The notes beneath the pieces were generated by a model that was given only the letters and a program-made list of their open reading frames with translations, was not told the DNA's origin and ran no database searches. Shown in pieces: positions 36,916 through 47,138 of a stretch of 64,000 nt of DNA. Position 1 is the first letter of the stretch; each line of letters opens with the position of its first letter. Origin of the DNA: Tepidimonas ignava (lineage in GTDB: Bacteria > Pseudomonadota > Gammaproteobacteria > Burkholderiales > Burkholderiaceae_C); assembly GCF_004342625.1 (NCBI RefSeq), contig NZ_SMAH01000010.1:53049-117048 (forward strand), written 5' to 3'. Both the position numbers and the translations under genes were made by a program.

Positions 36916-37725
36916 ATGCCGGAGCTGCCCGAAGTCGAAGTCACCCGTCAGCGCATTGCCCCACCGCTGGTGGGGGCACGCATCGTGGCCGTGCGCCTGG
37001 GCGCGCCGCTGCGCTGGCCGCTGGGGGTGGCGCCCGAGCGGCTGCAGGGGCGCATGGTGCAGGCCGTGCAGCGGCGTGGCAAGTACCTGCTGCTGCAACT
37101 CGACGCGGGCGTGCTGGTGGTGCACCTGGGCATGTCGGGCTCGCTGACGTGGTGGCCGCAGGCGCCGGCGCCGGGGCCGCACGACCATGCGGACATCGTG
37201 ACCGACCGGGGCACCCTGCGCTTGCACGACCCGCGCCGCTTTGGCGCCGTGTTGTACGCCGAAGGCGAGCACGACGCCCGCTTGCGCAAGCTGCTGGATG
37301 GCCTGGGGGTGGAGCCGCTGACCGCAGCGTTCACCCCGGCGGTGCTGGCCGCGGGTTTGCGGGGGCGGCGCGCCCCGATCAAACAGGTGCTGCTGGCCGG
37401 TGACGTGGTGGTTGGCGTGGGCAACATTTACGCCAGCGAGGCGCTGTTCGTGGCCGGCATACGCCCAACCACCCCCGCGGGCAGGCTGGGGCCCAGGCGC
37501 GTGCAGCGACTGCACGCGGCGATCCAGCAGGTGTTGCAGCGTGCCGTCGAGGTGGGCGGCAGTTCGGTGCGGGATTTCCACGTCAACGGCCAGTCCGGGC
37601 ACTTTCAGAACGAGTTTTGGGTGTACGGCCGCGCCGATCAACCGTGCCGTGTGTGCGGCACCCCGGTGCGGGCGCTGCGGCAAGGTCAACGCTCGAGCTT
37701 TTTTTGCCCGCGCTGCCAACGATGA
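36916..37725 (+). CDS. mutM: Formamidopyrimidine-DNA glycosylase
   Basis: Fpg/MutM removes 8-oxoguanine and other oxidised purines and nicks the abasic site. The 269 residues keep the catalytic N-terminus MPELPEVE (Pro2 nucleophile, Glu3), the lysine of GKYLLLQL, the helix–two-turn–helix region [12 protein letters not shown], and the C-terminal zinc finger CRVCGTPV and CPRC near the end. A CATAAT at 36903–36908 lies only 8 bases before the ATG, so transcription may begin at or near the start codon. Its TGA overlaps mutY by four bases, joining two enzymes of the 8-oxoguanine (GO) defence. Confidence 0.97.
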   Translation: MPELPEVEVTRQRIAPPLVGARIVAVRLGAPLRWPLGVAPERLQGRMVQAVQRRGKYLLLQLDAGVLVVHLGMSGSLTWWPQAPAPGPHDHADIVTDRGTLRLHDPRRFGAVLYAEGEHDARLRKLLDGLGVEPLTAAFTPAVLAAGLRGRRAPIKQVLLAGDVVVGVGNIYASEALFVAGIRPTTPAGRLGPRRVQRLHAAIQQVLQRAVEVGGSSVRDFHVNGQSGHFQNEFWVYGRADQPCRVCGTPVRALRQGQRSSFFCPRCQR

Positions 37726-38828
37726 CCCCGCCCGAGCCGACCGAGGTGTTTGCCCGCGTGGTGGCATGGCAGCGCCGCGCCGGCCGCCATGGGTTGCCGT
37801 GGCAGGGCACGCGCGACCCGTACCGCGTCTGGTTGTCCGAAATCATGCTGCAGCAGACCCAGGTGGCCACGGTGCTGCGCTACTACGAGCGGTTTGTGAC
37901 CCGCTTTGCCAATGTGCAGGCGCTGGCCGCCGCACCGCTGGACGAGGTGTTGGCGGCCTGGAGCGGGCTGGGCTACTACCGCCGCGCCCGTTTGCTGCAC
38001 CGGTGCGCGCAGGTGGTGGTGCAGCAGCACGGGGGGCGGTTTCCCTGTGACTTTGCCACGCTGCGCACCTTGCCCGGGATTGGGGATTCGACCGCGGCGG
38101 CGATCGCGGCGTTTTGCGCCGGCGAGCGCGTGTCCATTTTGGATGGCAACGTGCGCCGGGTGTTGATGCGGCTGTGGGCCGATGACCGCGACCCGGCCGC
38201 GGTGGCCACGCAGCGCGACCTGTGGACGCGCGCGCAGGGGCTGGTGCCGGCCACGGCGACGCCCGCTGACATGGCCGCCTACACCCAGGGGTTGATGGAC
38301 CTGGGCGCCACCGTCTGCACCCGGCTGCGGCCGCGCTGCGACGCCTGCCCGCTGCTGGATCGGTGCCAAGCGCACCGGGCGGGCACACCCACCGCCTGGC
38401 CACGCCCGCGCGCCCGCGCCCCGCGGCGCACCGAGCGATGGTGGTTGTTGTTGCTGCGTCGCGACGACGGCGCGTGTTGGCTGCAACGTCGCGCCAGCGG
38501 CGGCATCTGGGGTGGGTTGTGGGCGCCGCCGGTGCTGACCGCGCCGCAGGGCGACCAGGGGCTGCGCGCCTGGCTGCAGCGCGCGGGCCTGACCGCCACC
38601 TGGGCGCCGCCCCAGCCGCATGCGCTCACGCACCGCGAGCTTGCGTTGCACTGGGTCGTGGTGCCGTGGACCGACGCTGCGGGCGCGGCGCTGGCGCACG
38701 TGCCCGGAGTGCAGGCGGATCAGGGTGCGTGGTGGTCGCCTGCCGAGGCGCTGGCGCTGGGGTTGCCCGCCCCGGTGCGCGGCTGGCTGGCGTCGGCGGC
38801 GGTCAGCCGCACGTCCAGCTCGCGGTGA
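37722..38828 (+). CDS. mutY: Adenine DNA glycosylase MutY
   Basis: Excises adenine mispaired with 8-oxoguanine. The 368 residues include [27 protein letters not shown] with catalytic Glu, the helix–hairpin–helix [28 protein letters not shown] (Asp in the VSILDGN loop), the [4Fe-4S] cluster cysteines ([17 protein letters not shown]), and a C-terminal NUDIX-like domain ([18 protein letters not shown] and following) that recognises 8-oxoG. It is coupled to mutM by ATGA. Its last 109 bases overlap the 3' end of rapZ on the opposite strand. Confidence 0.97.
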   Translation: MTPPEPTEVFARVVAWQRRAGRHGLPWQGTRDPYRVWLSEIMLQQTQVATVLRYYERFVTRFANVQALAAAPLDEVLAAWSGLGYYRRARLLHRCAQVVVQQHGGRFPCDFATLRTLPGIGDSTAAAIAAFCAGERVSILDGNVRRVLMRLWADDRDPAAVATQRDLWTRAQGLVPATATPADMAAYTQGLMDLGATVCTRLRPRCDACPLLDRCQAHRAGTPTAWPRPRARAPRRTERWWLLLLRRDDGACWLQRRASGGIWGGLWAPPVLTAPQGDQGLRAWLQRAGLTATWAPPQPHALTHRELALHWVVVPWTDAAGAALAHVPGVQADQGAWWSPAEALALGLPAPVRGWLASAAVSRTSSSR

Positions 38829-39676
38829 CGCCGCAGCACCGGCCAATGCGCGGCGAAGCGCTCGGCCAGCCGCTCGACCACGTAAACGGAGCGGTGCTGG
38901 CCCCCGGTGCACCCCACCGCCACGGTGACGTAGCTGCGGTGGTCGCGCAGCAGCGACGGCAGCCAGTGCTGCAAAAAGTCCCCGATGTGCGCCAGCATCG
39001 TGGCCACCTGCGGTTCGGCGCTGAGGTACGCGGCCACCGGCGCGTCCAGACCCGTGAGCGCGCGCAGTGGCGGCTCGTAGTGGGGGTTGGGCAGCATGCG
39101 CACGTCGAAGACAAAATCGGCGTCCAGCGGCACACCGCGTTTGAACGCAAACGACTCGAACACCAGCGACAAGGTTGTCGGCTGGGGTTTGACGAGCGCG
39201 CGTACCTCGCTGCGCAGTTGCGCCGCGCGCAACTGGCTGGTGTCGATGACCAGGGCCCCCTCGCGCAGCTCGGCCAGCAGTTCGCGCTCCAGGTGCAGCG
39301 CGTCCAGCAAGGCGCGGCGCTGGTCGGTGCTGCTGCGCACCGACAGCGGGTGCAAGCGCCGCGTTTCGGAGTAGCGGCGCACCAGCACGTCGTCGGTGGC
39401 GTCCAGAAACAACACCGTCAACGCCACCCCCTGTCCGCGCAGGGCCTGCAACCGCTGTGGCAGCCCTGGCAGCGACGAGGCGCTGCGCACGTCGATGGCC
39501 ACGGCCACCTGCTGCGCGCCGTGCGCGCGCTCCACCGCCACAAACGCTTCGAGCAGTTCCGGCGGCAGGTTGTCCACGCAGTAAAAGCCCGCGTCTTCCA
39601 GCGCGTGCAGCGCCACCGACTTGCCCGAGCCGGACATGCCGGTGATCAGCACCAGTTGCAGTGTGGCGGTGGTCAT
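38720..39676 (-). CDS. rapZ: RNase adapter protein RapZ
   Basis: P-loop protein that in E. coli delivers the sRNA GlmZ to RNase E and so controls glucosamine-6-phosphate synthase. The 318 residues show Walker [20 protein letters not shown] at about residues 10–28, [11 protein letters not shown], the Walker-B-like [20 protein letters not shown], and the conserved C-terminal [19 protein letters not shown]. It is about 34 residues longer than E. coli RapZ; the extra tail ([22 protein letters not shown], low complexity) is what overlaps the mutY 3' end. It is coupled to recN by a four-base overlap. Confidence 0.95.
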   Translation of the reverse strand: MTTATLQLVLITGMSGSGKSVALHALEDAGFYCVDNLPPELLEAFVAVERAHGAQQVAVAIDVRSASSLPGLPQRLQALRGQGVALTVLFLDATDDVLVRRYSETRRLHPLSVRSSTDQRRALLDALHLERELLAELREGALVIDTSQLRAAQLRSEVRALVKPQPTTLSLVFESFAFKRGVPLDADFVFDVRMLPNPHYEPPLRALTGLDAPVAAYLSAEPQVATMLAHIGDFLQHWLPSLLRDHRSYVTVAVGCTGGQHRSVYVVERLAERFAAHWPVLRRHRELDVRLTAADASQPRTGAGNPSASASAGDHHAP

Positions 39677-41319
39677 GCTTGCAGCAGCTCCTGCGCGTGG
39701 GCCAGGGCGGCGGCCGAATCGTGCCCCCCCAGCATGCGCGCGATTTCGCGTGTGCGCGCCGGCGCATCCAGCGGGGTGACGGTGCTGACAGTGACGCCGT
39801 CCTGCGTGATCTTGGCGACGTGCAGGTGGTGGTGCGCACGCGCCGCCACCTGGGGCAGGTGGGTCACGGCCAGCACCTGCCGCTGGCTGCCCAGCTCACG
39901 CATCAGCCGCCCCACCGTGTGGGCGACGCTGCCGCCGATGCCGCTGTCGATTTCGTCGAAGATGAGGGTGGGCGCTTCGCCCAGGGCGCTGGTGACCACC
40001 GCGATGGCCAGCGCCAGCCGCGACAGCTCGCCACCCGAGGCCACTTTGGCCACCGGCCGCGGCGTGGCGCCGGCGTGGCCGGCCACCAGCAGTTCCACCC
40101 GCTCCAGTCCGTGGGGGCCAGGCTCGCCCAGCGGCTCGAGGCGAACCTCGAAGCGCGCGCCCTCCATGCCGAGGGTGGGCAGCAGCGCTTGGACCGCCTG
40201 GGTCAACTGCTGCGCCGCAGGGGCGCGCTGCGCGGACACCGCCTGGGCTGCCGCTTGGTAGGCCTGGCGCGCCTGGGCCGCGCGCGCGGCCAGCGCGTCC
40301 AGGTCAGCCGCTTCGTCCAACGCGCGCAGCTGCTGGCGCCACTGCGCCCAGCGCGCCGGCAACTCCGCGGGCGGGCAGCGGTGGCGGCGCGCCAGCGCCA
40401 TCCAGCGCCCCAGCCGTTCGTCCAGCCGCGCCAGCGCGTCGGGGTCGAGTTCGATGTGGCCAAGCACCTGCTGCAACTCGTGGCAGGCATCGTCCAGGTG
40501 GGCCTGGGCCGACTGCAACACGGCGGCGATGTCACCGAAGCGCGGCTCGATGTGCGCCTGCGCCTGCAGCGCCCCGATGGCCTGCGCCACCAGGCGCGCG
40601 GCGCTGAGCTCGCGTCCGTCCAAAGCCTCCAGCGCCTGACCGGCGGCGTCCAGCAGCGCCTGGGCGTGCGCCAGCCGCGCGTGTTGGCGGTTGAGCTCGT
40701 CCCACTCGTCTTCGCCGGGCGCCAGCCGCGCCACCTCTTCGATCAGCCACTGCAGCCGCTCGCGCTCTTGCTGGGCGCTGCTTTGCTGACGTTGTGCCGC
40801 CTGCAGCGCATCGTCGGCGGCACGCCACGCGTCCCACGCGGCGCGCAGCGGCGCGGTGTCCACGCGCCCGTAACCGTCCAGCAACGCCCGCACGGCGTCG
40901 GGGCGGGTCAGGCTTTGCCACGCGTGCTGGCCATGGATGTCCACCAGCCACTCACCCAGCGCGCGCAGCTGGGCCGCGGTGGCGGGGCTGCCGTTGATCC
41001 AGGCGCGGCTGCGCCCTTGGGTGTCCACCACGCGGCGCAGCAGCAGCGGCTCGCCGTCGTCGCCCCCCAGGCCCTGCTCGGTCAGCCAGGCGCGCGCCGC
41101 CGCCGGGGCGTCGAATTCCCCGGCCACCTCGGCACGCGCGGCGCCTTCGCGCACGCAGCCGGCGTCCGCACGCCCCCCCAGCAGCAGCTGCAGCGCATCG
41201 ATCAGGATCGATTTGCCCGCGCCCGTCTCGCCCGTCAGCGCCGTGAAGCCCGTCCCCAGCTCCAGGTCCAGCTCACGCACGATGACAAAATCCCGCAGCG
41301 CCAGCCGCAGCCAGCTCAT
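39673..41319 (-). CDS. recN: DNA repair protein RecN
   Basis: SMC-like ATPase acting in double-strand-break repair. The 548 residues begin [20 protein letters not shown] with Walker A at [17 protein letters not shown] (residues 27–43). They contain two long coiled-coil arms (about 150–370), the signature [16 protein letters not shown], Walker [14 protein letters not shown], and a C-terminal [19 protein letters not shown]. It lies between nadK and rapZ on the minus strand, as in many Burkholderiales. LexA control is likely from other species, but I did not identify a clear LexA box. Confidence 0.97.
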   Translation of the reverse strand: MSWLRLALRDFVIVRELDLELGTGFTALTGETGAGKSILIDALQLLLGGRADAGCVREGAARAEVAGEFDAPAAARAWLTEQGLGGDDGEPLLLRRVVDTQGRSRAWINGSPATAAQLRALGEWLVDIHGQHAWQSLTRPDAVRALLDGYGRVDTAPLRAAWDAWRAADDALQAAQRQQSSAQQERERLQWLIEEVARLAPGEDEWDELNRQHARLAHAQALLDAAGQALEALDGRELSAARLVAQAIGALQAQAHIEPRFGDIAAVLQSAQAHLDDACHELQQVLGHIELDPDALARLDERLGRWMALARRHRCPPAELPARWAQWRQQLRALDEAADLDALAARAAQARQAYQAAAQAVSAQRAPAAQQLTQAVQALLPTLGMEGARFEVRLEPLGEPGPHGLERVELLVAGHAGATPRPVAKVASGGELSRLALAIAVVTSALGEAPTLIFDEIDSGIGGSVAHTVGRLMRELGSQRQVLAVTHLPQVAARAHHHLHVAKITQDGVTVSTVTPLDAPARTREIARMLGGHDSAAALAHAQELLQA

Positions 41320-41344
41320 GCCGTGCCTCCTTGCCGATGCGTGT

Positions 41345-42268
41345 TCACGCCACCACCCCTTCGTTCCAGTGCAGCTTGCCGCGCAGGGTGTCGAAGTAGT
41401 TCCAGCCCACAGGGTGCAGCAGCCGCAAGGTGTGCACCGAGCGGCGCACCACGATGCGGTCGCCGGCCAGCAGGCTGGTGAAGGTTTGCATGTCGAAGTG
41501 CGCGCTGGGCTCGCGCGCCGCCACCACCTCGATGGCGATTTCGCTGCTGGCCGGCAGCACCACCGGGCGGTTGGACAGCGTGTGGGGCGCGATCGGCACC
41601 ATCACCCAGCCGTCGATACCCGGGTGCAGCAGCGGCCCGCCCGCCGACAGGGCGTAGGCGGTGGAGCCGGTGGGCGAGGCGATGATGAGCCCGTCGGCGC
41701 GCATGTTGGCCACGAAGCGGCCGTCCACCTCGACGCGCAGCTCCACCATGCTGGGCGCGCCGCCACGGTTGACGACCACGTCGTTCATCGCGATGGTCTC
41801 GAACGCGCAATGGCCGTCACGCCACACGCCCGCCGCCAGCAGCGCGCGACGCTCTTCGACGAACGCCCCATGCAACATGGGGCGCAGCACCGTCTCGAAG
41901 CCCTCGAACGCAATGTCGGTGATGAAGCCCAGCCGTCCTTGGTTGATGCCGATCAGCGGCACACCCCATGGCCCCAACTGCCGGCCGATGCCCAGCATCG
42001 TGCCATCGCCGCCCACCACCAACGCCAGTTGGCAGTGCTGTCCGATGCCCTGCACGTCGAGCACGCGGTCGCCCAGCGCCCCCACATGCTGCGCCGTGTC
42101 ACGCTCCAGCGTGACCTCACAGCCCTGCGCGTGCAAAAAGTCCACCACCCGCGCCAACACCGCGCCGCTGCCGGCGGCGTTGGGTTTGCCCACCAGCGCC
42201 ACATGCTCGAAGCACAGCGCCGACTCGGCCGGGGCAGGGGGTGGGCTGGGCGAAACCATACGATTCAT
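41345..42268 (-). CDS. nadK: NAD kinase
   Basis: Phosphorylates NAD to NADP using ATP. The 307 residues contain the catalytic GGDGTMLG motif ([18 protein letters not shown]), [11 protein letters not shown], the NDVVVNRG segment, and the [22 protein letters not shown] block. The start is the ATG at 42266–42268; two more codons are open from a TTG. It is divergent from hrcA with a 33-base gap, the arrangement hrcA/nadK/recN seen widely in beta-proteobacteria. Confidence 0.96.
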   Translation of the reverse strand: MNRMVSPSPPPAPAESALCFEHVALVGKPNAAGSGAVLARVVDFLHAQGCEVTLERDTAQHVGALGDRVLDVQGIGQHCQLALVVGGDGTMLGIGRQLGPWGVPLIGINQGRLGFITDIAFEGFETVLRPMLHGAFVEERRALLAAGVWRDGHCAFETIAMNDVVVNRGGAPSMVELRVEVDGRFVANMRADGLIIASPTGSTAYALSAGGPLLHPGIDGWVMVPIAPHTLSNRPVVLPASSEIAIEVVAAREPSAHFDMQTFTSLLAGDRIVVRRSVHTLRLLHPVGWNYFDTLRGKLHWNEGVVA

Positions 42269-42301
42269 GCTCAAATTACAACATGTCTTGCTGACCGTAC
42301 C

Positions 42302-43330
42302 ATGATGTTGGACGAGCGCTCAAAACTGTTGCTCAAAGCGTTGGTGGAACGCTACATCGCCGAGGGCCAACCGGTGGGCTCGCGCACGCTGTCCAAGGCG
42401 GCGGGGCTGGACCTGTCGCCGGCAACGATCCGCAACGTCATGAGCGACTTGGAAGAGCTGGGTCTGGTGACAAGCCCGCACACCTCGGCCGGCCGCATCC
42501 CCACGCCGCGCGGTTACCGTTATTTCGTCGACACCATGCTGACGGTGCGGCGTGCCGAGCTGTCGGCGCTGCAGGGGCTGCCCGGCGCCGAGACGTTGGT
42601 GGCCGACCAGCCCCGCCAGGTCATCAACCAGGCGGCGCAGTTGCTGTCGCAACTGTCGCATTTTGTGGGCGTGGTGCGTGTGCCCAAGCGGGCGGTGGTG
42701 TTTCGCCACATCGAGTTTTTGCGTCTGTCGGAGCGGCGCGTGCTGGTGATCCTGGTCACGCCCGAGGGCGAGGTGCAAAACCGCATCCTGCACCCCAGCG
42801 CCGAAATCACGCAGGACCAGCTGCAGGCCGCGGCCAACTACCTCAACGCCCACTGCGCGGGGCTGACGCTGGACGCCGTGCGCGAGCGCCTGCGCGGCGA
42901 GGTCGAAGCGCTGCGCGGCGAGATCGCGGCGCTGATGGTGCGCGCCGTCGAGGCCAGCTCCGAAGATGCGCAGCAGGACGACGTCGTCATTGCGGGTGAG
43001 CGCAACCTGCTGGAGGTGGACGACTTTGCGCGTGACATGGACAACCTGCGCCGGCTGTTTGGCCTGTTCGAGCAAAAGACGCACATCATGCGGCTGCTCG
43101 ACATCTCGGCGCAGGCCGACGGGGTGCGCATCTTCATTGGCGGCGAAAGCCAGGTCGTGCCGTACGAAGAGCTGTCGGTGGTCAGCGCCCCGTTCGAAGT
43201 CGACGGCCAGGTGGTCGGCACGCTGGGCGTCATCGGCCCGCAGCGCATGCCCTACGAGCGCATGATCCAAATCGTCGACATCACCGCCAAGCTCGTCGGC
43301 CAGGCGCTGGGGCAGACCCGCGGGGAGTGA
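42302..43330 (+). CDS. hrcA: Heat-inducible transcription repressor HrcA
   Basis: Represses groE and dnaK-type genes by binding CIRCE elements and is activated by GroEL. The 342 residues begin with the winged-helix DNA-binding domain ([43 protein letters not shown]). The later [16 protein letters not shown], a central GAF-like domain, and [18 protein letters not shown] match the family. No CIRCE inverted repeat was noticed upstream of its own gene. The ATG at 42302 is chosen; a second ATG lies at 42305. Confidence 0.96.
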   Translation: MMLDERSKLLLKALVERYIAEGQPVGSRTLSKAAGLDLSPATIRNVMSDLEELGLVTSPHTSAGRIPTPRGYRYFVDTMLTVRRAELSALQGLPGAETLVADQPRQVINQAAQLLSQLSHFVGVVRVPKRAVVFRHIEFLRLSERRVLVILVTPEGEVQNRILHPSAEITQDQLQAAANYLNAHCAGLTLDAVRERLRGEVEALRGEIAALMVRAVEASSEDAQQDDVVIAGERNLLEVDDFARDMDNLRRLFGLFEQKTHIMRLLDISAQADGVRIFIGGESQVVPYEELSVVSAPFEVDGQVVGTLGVIGPQRMPYERMIQIVDITAKLVGQALGQTRGE

Positions 43331-43363
43331 CCCCCCGAGGCAGCCTACAATCGCGCCTGCGGT

Positions 43364-43440
<77 letters not shown>

Positions 43441-43524
43441 TCGCGCGCCAGTCTCCATCTCGTGATGGCCACGCCCAGCCAGTAATTTTATTAGGCGGGC
43501 GCTTTTCGGCTGTGCGGTACCTGG

Positions 43525-43685
43525 TTTGACGTCGGTCGCTTCCTGCAGCGCGTAGCGCTTGCTCTGCGAGCGCAAAGTTTGCTCGCTGACGCGGTACGTG
43601 TTGGCGCCTTCGGCCACGGGGAATGGGCCGCCTGTCGCGGGATCTCAACCATCTGCGTTTCAGTGAATCTGAACTTGGCGCTCAG
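43525..43685 (-). pseudogene. Degenerate IS3-family transposase OrfA fragment (left flank)
   Basis: Two short minus-strand pieces in different frames resemble the N-terminus of an IS3-type OrfA. One begins SAKFRFTETQMVEI (like the family RFTExQIxxIL start) near 43685. The other, ending at 43525, reads YRVSEQTLRSQSKRYALQEATDVK, like the helix–turn–helix 'ISEQT-YRWK-KYGG-EASDVKRL'. A frameshift around 43615–43640 joins them. Upstream on that strand an AAGGAGAGGAG ribosome-binding-like stretch is kept. No OrfB remains. Confidence 0.55.
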
Positions 43686-43815
43686 ACTCCTCTCCTTGGT
43701 CAGGGTCCGCGCTGTCAACTTTGACTGAATCGCCAATCGCCTGGCGGACCAGCTCCGAGCATCCGCTGCTGCAGTAAAATGCGTGCACGTGTCTAAGTTG
43801 ATAGGGAGGCATGAT

Positions 43816-44961
43816 ATGACGATCAAGACCAAAAAAACCAAAGATCCGGCCAGCAAACCACGCTCTCAGGCACGGGTTCCCGATGCTCTGGACCGCTTTC
43901 TCGGTTGTTTGCTTGGAGGGGCCGTGGGTGACGCTTTAGGCGCTGCGGTCGAGTTCATAGACAAAGCCCAAATCACCGCCAAGTTTGGGCCAAATGGTAT
44001 CACCGACTATGCGCCGGCCTTTGGCGGGTTAGGTCGTATCACCGACGACACGCAGATGACATTGTTTACTGCGGAAGGATTGTTGCGGACGTGGGTGCGC
44101 GGCTGCATGCGCGGCCTGGCCAGCCACGTGGATGTTACGGCCTATGCCTACCAGCGCTGGCTTTGGACGCAAGGCGAACTAAGGGATTACGATACGTCGG
44201 TGTTGAGCGGCTGGCTCGTCACTCAGCCAGCACTTTATGCCCGGCGTGCGCCAGGTGCGACATGTTTGGCAGCCCTGAAGGAGTCGCGCATCGGCGAGGC
44301 GGCGCGCAACGACAGCAAGGGGTGCGGGGGTGTGATGCGCGTCGCTCCGGTGGGCTTGTACATGGCCCGAATGGCACATGCCACCTTTGATGATGTCTTT
44401 GATATGGCTGTCGAGCTGGCCGGGTTGACGCATGGGCACCCGACAGGGCAGCTGGCCGCTGGCGCATTTGCGGCGCTGGTGTTTGGTTTGGCGCGCGGAC
44501 AGGGGCTTCAGCAAGCACTGGACGAGGCGCTGAAATTGCTGGCGCGTCACAAGCATCACGACGAAACGCTGCGGGCTTTGCGGGCGGCGGTGGTTCTTGC
44601 AGCAAGCGACGTACCTCACGAGCAAGCGATCGGGGAGCTAGGCCAAGGCTGGGTGGCTGAGGAGGCCTTGGCCATTGCCACGTACTGCGCTTTGGTCTCA
44701 CAAGGCTTTGAGCACGGCGTCGTGCTGGCCGTCAACCATGACGGTGATTCGGACTCCACGGGCTCAATGACCGGTCAACTGCTTGGGGCTCTTTTAGGCG
44801 TGACGGCCATTCCCGAGCGGTGGCTGCAGCCATTGGAGTTGCGCGACGTGATCGCCGAAGTGGCGCTGGACCTGTACACGTATCCCGACTGGACTATTGG
44901 CGAGTACGCTCCGATAACACCGGAAGCAGCGAAGATTTTGGCCCGTTACCCGGGTTATTGA
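43816..44961 (+). CDS. ADP-ribosylglycohydrolase family protein (DraG type)
   Basis: A 381-residue hydrolase expected to remove ADP-ribose from proteins, nucleic acids or small molecules with two Mg2+ ions. The N-terminal GAVGDALGAAVEF (35–47) and RITDDTQMTLFTAEGL (74–89, metal-binding TDDT) are clear. A central DSKGCGGVMRVAPVGLY (166–182) follows, and the C-terminal metal motif NHDGDSDSTGSMTGQLLGAL (307–326) retains the aspartates at 309, 311 and 313. A GGGAGG ribosome-binding site at 43804–43809 supports the ATG at 43816; a mini-ORF ATGATATGA overlaps it. The catalytic set looks intact. It lies in an accessory segment next to a DUF262 gene. It could reverse ADP-ribosylation by a toxin or host enzyme, but no matching ADP-ribosyltransferase is visible. 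Confidence 0.9.
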   Translation: MTIKTKKTKDPASKPRSQARVPDALDRFLGCLLGGAVGDALGAAVEFIDKAQITAKFGPNGITDYAPAFGGLGRITDDTQMTLFTAEGLLRTWVRGCMRGLASHVDVTAYAYQRWLWTQGELRDYDTSVLSGWLVTQPALYARRAPGATCLAALKESRIGEAARNDSKGCGGVMRVAPVGLYMARMAHATFDDVFDMAVELAGLTHGHPTGQLAAGAFAALVFGLARGQGLQQALDEALKLLARHKHHDETLRALRAAVVLAASDVPHEQAIGELGQGWVAEEALAIATYCALVSQGFEHGVVLAVNHDGDSDSTGSMTGQLLGALLGVTAIPERWLQPLELRDVIAEVALDLYTYPDWTIGEYAPITPEAAKILARYPGY

Positions 44962-45201
44962 ACACCGCATGCGGTTGCAGTGGTGTGTCAGCCTCGGGCC
45001 GGCAGCCGCACCAACCGCTCTCAAACCAGTGTCGCTCCGAATGCCAAAGGTGTCGGTGCAACAAAGGGGTTGCACAGCCTCCGCAAACGCTCAAGATCGC
45101 CTTCCAATACGCTCACTGGCAGCGGCGCGCATACATGCCAGCCCTTGGGGCGTGGTGCGAGTGGGTGTTCAGATCCAACTCAAAAACCAAGGAACCCAAC
45201 C

Positions 45202-47091
45202 ATGGCCGGCTCGACCTTCAAGACCAACCCCATCGATCTGCTCGAACTGCTGGAGGATTGCCACCGTGGCAAGTTGCAGCTGCCGGACTTTCAGCGCAGC
45301 TGGGTGTGGGACGAGGATCGCATCAAGAGCCTGATAGCCTCGATCTCGCGTGCCTTTCCCGTAGGCGCATTGATGACGCTGGAAACGGGTGGCGAGGTGA
45401 ACTTCAAGCCGCGTCCGGTGGAGGGCGCGCCGGCCGAGGCGAAGCATGTGGCGCCGCAATCGCTGTTGCTGGACGGCCAGCAACGCATGACCTCGCTCTA
45501 TCAGGTGACGCTGCGCGGCAAGGTGGTGGAGACGGTCACGCCAAAAAACAAGAAGGTGAAGCGCTGGTTCTACATCGACATACGCAAGGCGCTGGACCCG
45601 ACTGTTGACCGAGAGGAGGCCATCGTCGGCGTGCCGGAGGATCGGATCATCCGCACCGACTTCGGCCGCGAAGTGGTTCTTGACCTGTCCACCCCCAAGC
45701 AGGAGTACGCGGCGTTGATGTTCCCGCTGACGCAGGTTTTCGACTGGGATCGCTGGCAGGACGGCTTCGACGACCACTGGCGCGGGGAGGAGCACGCCGG
45801 CATGCGCGAGACTTTCCGGGCCTTCAAGCGCCAGGTGCTGGAAAACTTCAAGTCCTACCGTGTACCGGTGATTTCGCTGGACCGCTCCACGTCCAAGGAG
45901 GCGGTGTGCGTGGTCTTCGAGAAAGTGAATACGGGCGGCAAGCCGCTGGATGCCTTCGAACTCGTCACGGCGATGTATGCGGCGGAAGGCCACGAGCTGC
46001 GCAAGGACTGGTATGGCGACGACGAGCACAAGGGCCGGCACCGGCGTTTCGCGGACACGCTGCGCCCGGCGGATTCCGAGGCTGGCATCCTCGCCGGGGT
46101 GAGTAACACCGACTTCCTGCAGGCGATTTCGCTGTTCTACACCCGTGAGCGCCGGCGCGAGGCGGAGCTTGCCGGCAAGACGGGCAAGGAGCTGCCGGCT
46201 GTGATCGGCAACCGCCAGGCGCTGCTGAATCTTCCGCTGGCTGCATACAAGAAATACGAGAAACAGGTGGAGCACGGTTTCGTGCAGGCGGCGAAGTTTC
46301 TGCACATGCTGCACATCTACCGGCTCTTTGATCTGCCCTATCAGTCGCAGATTGTGCCGCTGGCGGCCATCATTGCTGACATTGGGGAGGCGTGGGAACA
46401 CGAAGCCAACCGAGCCAAGCTGGTGCGCTGGTATTGGAACGGGGTGTTTGGCGAGCTGTACGGCTCGGCGGTGGAGACGCGCATTGCCCGCGATTTCATG
46501 GAGGTGCCGCGCTGGCTGCAGGGCGGGCCGGAACCGTCCACGGTGAGCGAAGTCATCTTCCGTGCCGATCGCCTGAGGACCATGCGCATGCGGCTGTCTG
46601 CGGCCTACAAGGGCGTGAACGCGCTGCTGATGAAGGAGGGCGCGCAGGATTTCCGCTCCGGGCAAAAGTTCGACCACACCGTGTTCTTCGGCGAGAACGT
46701 GGACATCCACCACATCTTCCCGCAGGACTGGTGCAAGAAGCAGGGTATCAAGCCGGCGGTGTACGACTCCATCATCAACAAGACGCCGTTGTCGTACCGC
46801 ACAAATCGGATCATTGGTGGTGTCGCGCCGTCGGAATACCTGGCCAAGCTGGAGAAGGGAGACAGACAGACCCCGGGTATCGAAAGGGCGCGGCTGGATG
46901 CTTACCTCCGCTCGCACCTGATCGATCCGGACATCCTCCGCCGCGATGATTTCGATGCCTTCATGGCGGATCGGCAAATGCGCCTGCTAGGCCTGATCGA
47001 GCAGGCGACAGGTAAACCTGCCTACACGGGCGATGTGCCGGAGGAAGGTGTGGACGTCAGCCCCGATGAGGACAACGTCGAGGCGGATTGA
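45202..47091 (+). CDS. DUF262/DUF1524 (GmrSD-like) HNH-family protein
   Basis: A 629-residue protein. The N-terminal ParB-like DUF262 domain contains QLPDFQRSWVWDEDRIKSLI, the hallmark SLLLDGQQRMTSLYQV (D91–Y100) and VVFEKVNTGGKPLDAFELV (238–256). The middle is helical. The C-terminal DUF1524-type HNH-like region has NVDIHHIFPQDW (H503, H504), IINKTPLSY (N526) and TNRIIGG (N535). This combination defines GmrSD-type proteins: DUF262 hydrolyses NTP and DUF1524 supplies nuclease activity. Those that have been studied are type IV restriction enzymes against modified phage DNA, or BREX/Septu-like defence parts. An AAGGAA ribosome-binding site precedes the ATG at 45202. Both active sites look complete. 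The true target is unknown. Confidence 0.88.
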   Translation: MAGSTFKTNPIDLLELLEDCHRGKLQLPDFQRSWVWDEDRIKSLIASISRAFPVGALMTLETGGEVNFKPRPVEGAPAEAKHVAPQSLLLDGQQRMTSLYQVTLRGKVVETVTPKNKKVKRWFYIDIRKALDPTVDREEAIVGVPEDRIIRTDFGREVVLDLSTPKQEYAALMFPLTQVFDWDRWQDGFDDHWRGEEHAGMRETFRAFKRQVLENFKSYRVPVISLDRSTSKEAVCVVFEKVNTGGKPLDAFELVTAMYAAEGHELRKDWYGDDEHKGRHRRFADTLRPADSEAGILAGVSNTDFLQAISLFYTRERRREAELAGKTGKELPAVIGNRQALLNLPLAAYKKYEKQVEHGFVQAAKFLHMLHIYRLFDLPYQSQIVPLAAIIADIGEAWEHEANRAKLVRWYWNGVFGELYGSAVETRIARDFMEVPRWLQGGPEPSTVSEVIFRADRLRTMRMRLSAAYKGVNALLMKEGAQDFRSGQKFDHTVFFGENVDIHHIFPQDWCKKQGIKPAVYDSIINKTPLSYRTNRIIGGVAPSEYLAKLEKGDRQTPGIERARLDAYLRSHLIDPDILRRDDFDAFMADRQMRLLGLIEQATGKPAYTGDVPEEGVDVSPDEDNVEAD

Positions 47092-47138
47092 ATCATCCCG
47101 GCTTTTGAGGAGGCCCCGACCCTTGGGTAGATGGAGCT

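Noticed and set aside
42269..42301. A CIRCE element controlling hrcA
   Set aside because: The 33-base nadK–hrcA gap contains no TTAGCACTC-N9-GAGTGCTAA-like repeat.
45169..46977. A 602-codon minus-strand opening over the DUF262 gene
   Set aside because: Antisense to a protein with clear DUF262 and DUF1524 motifs; no motif or composition supports the reverse reading.
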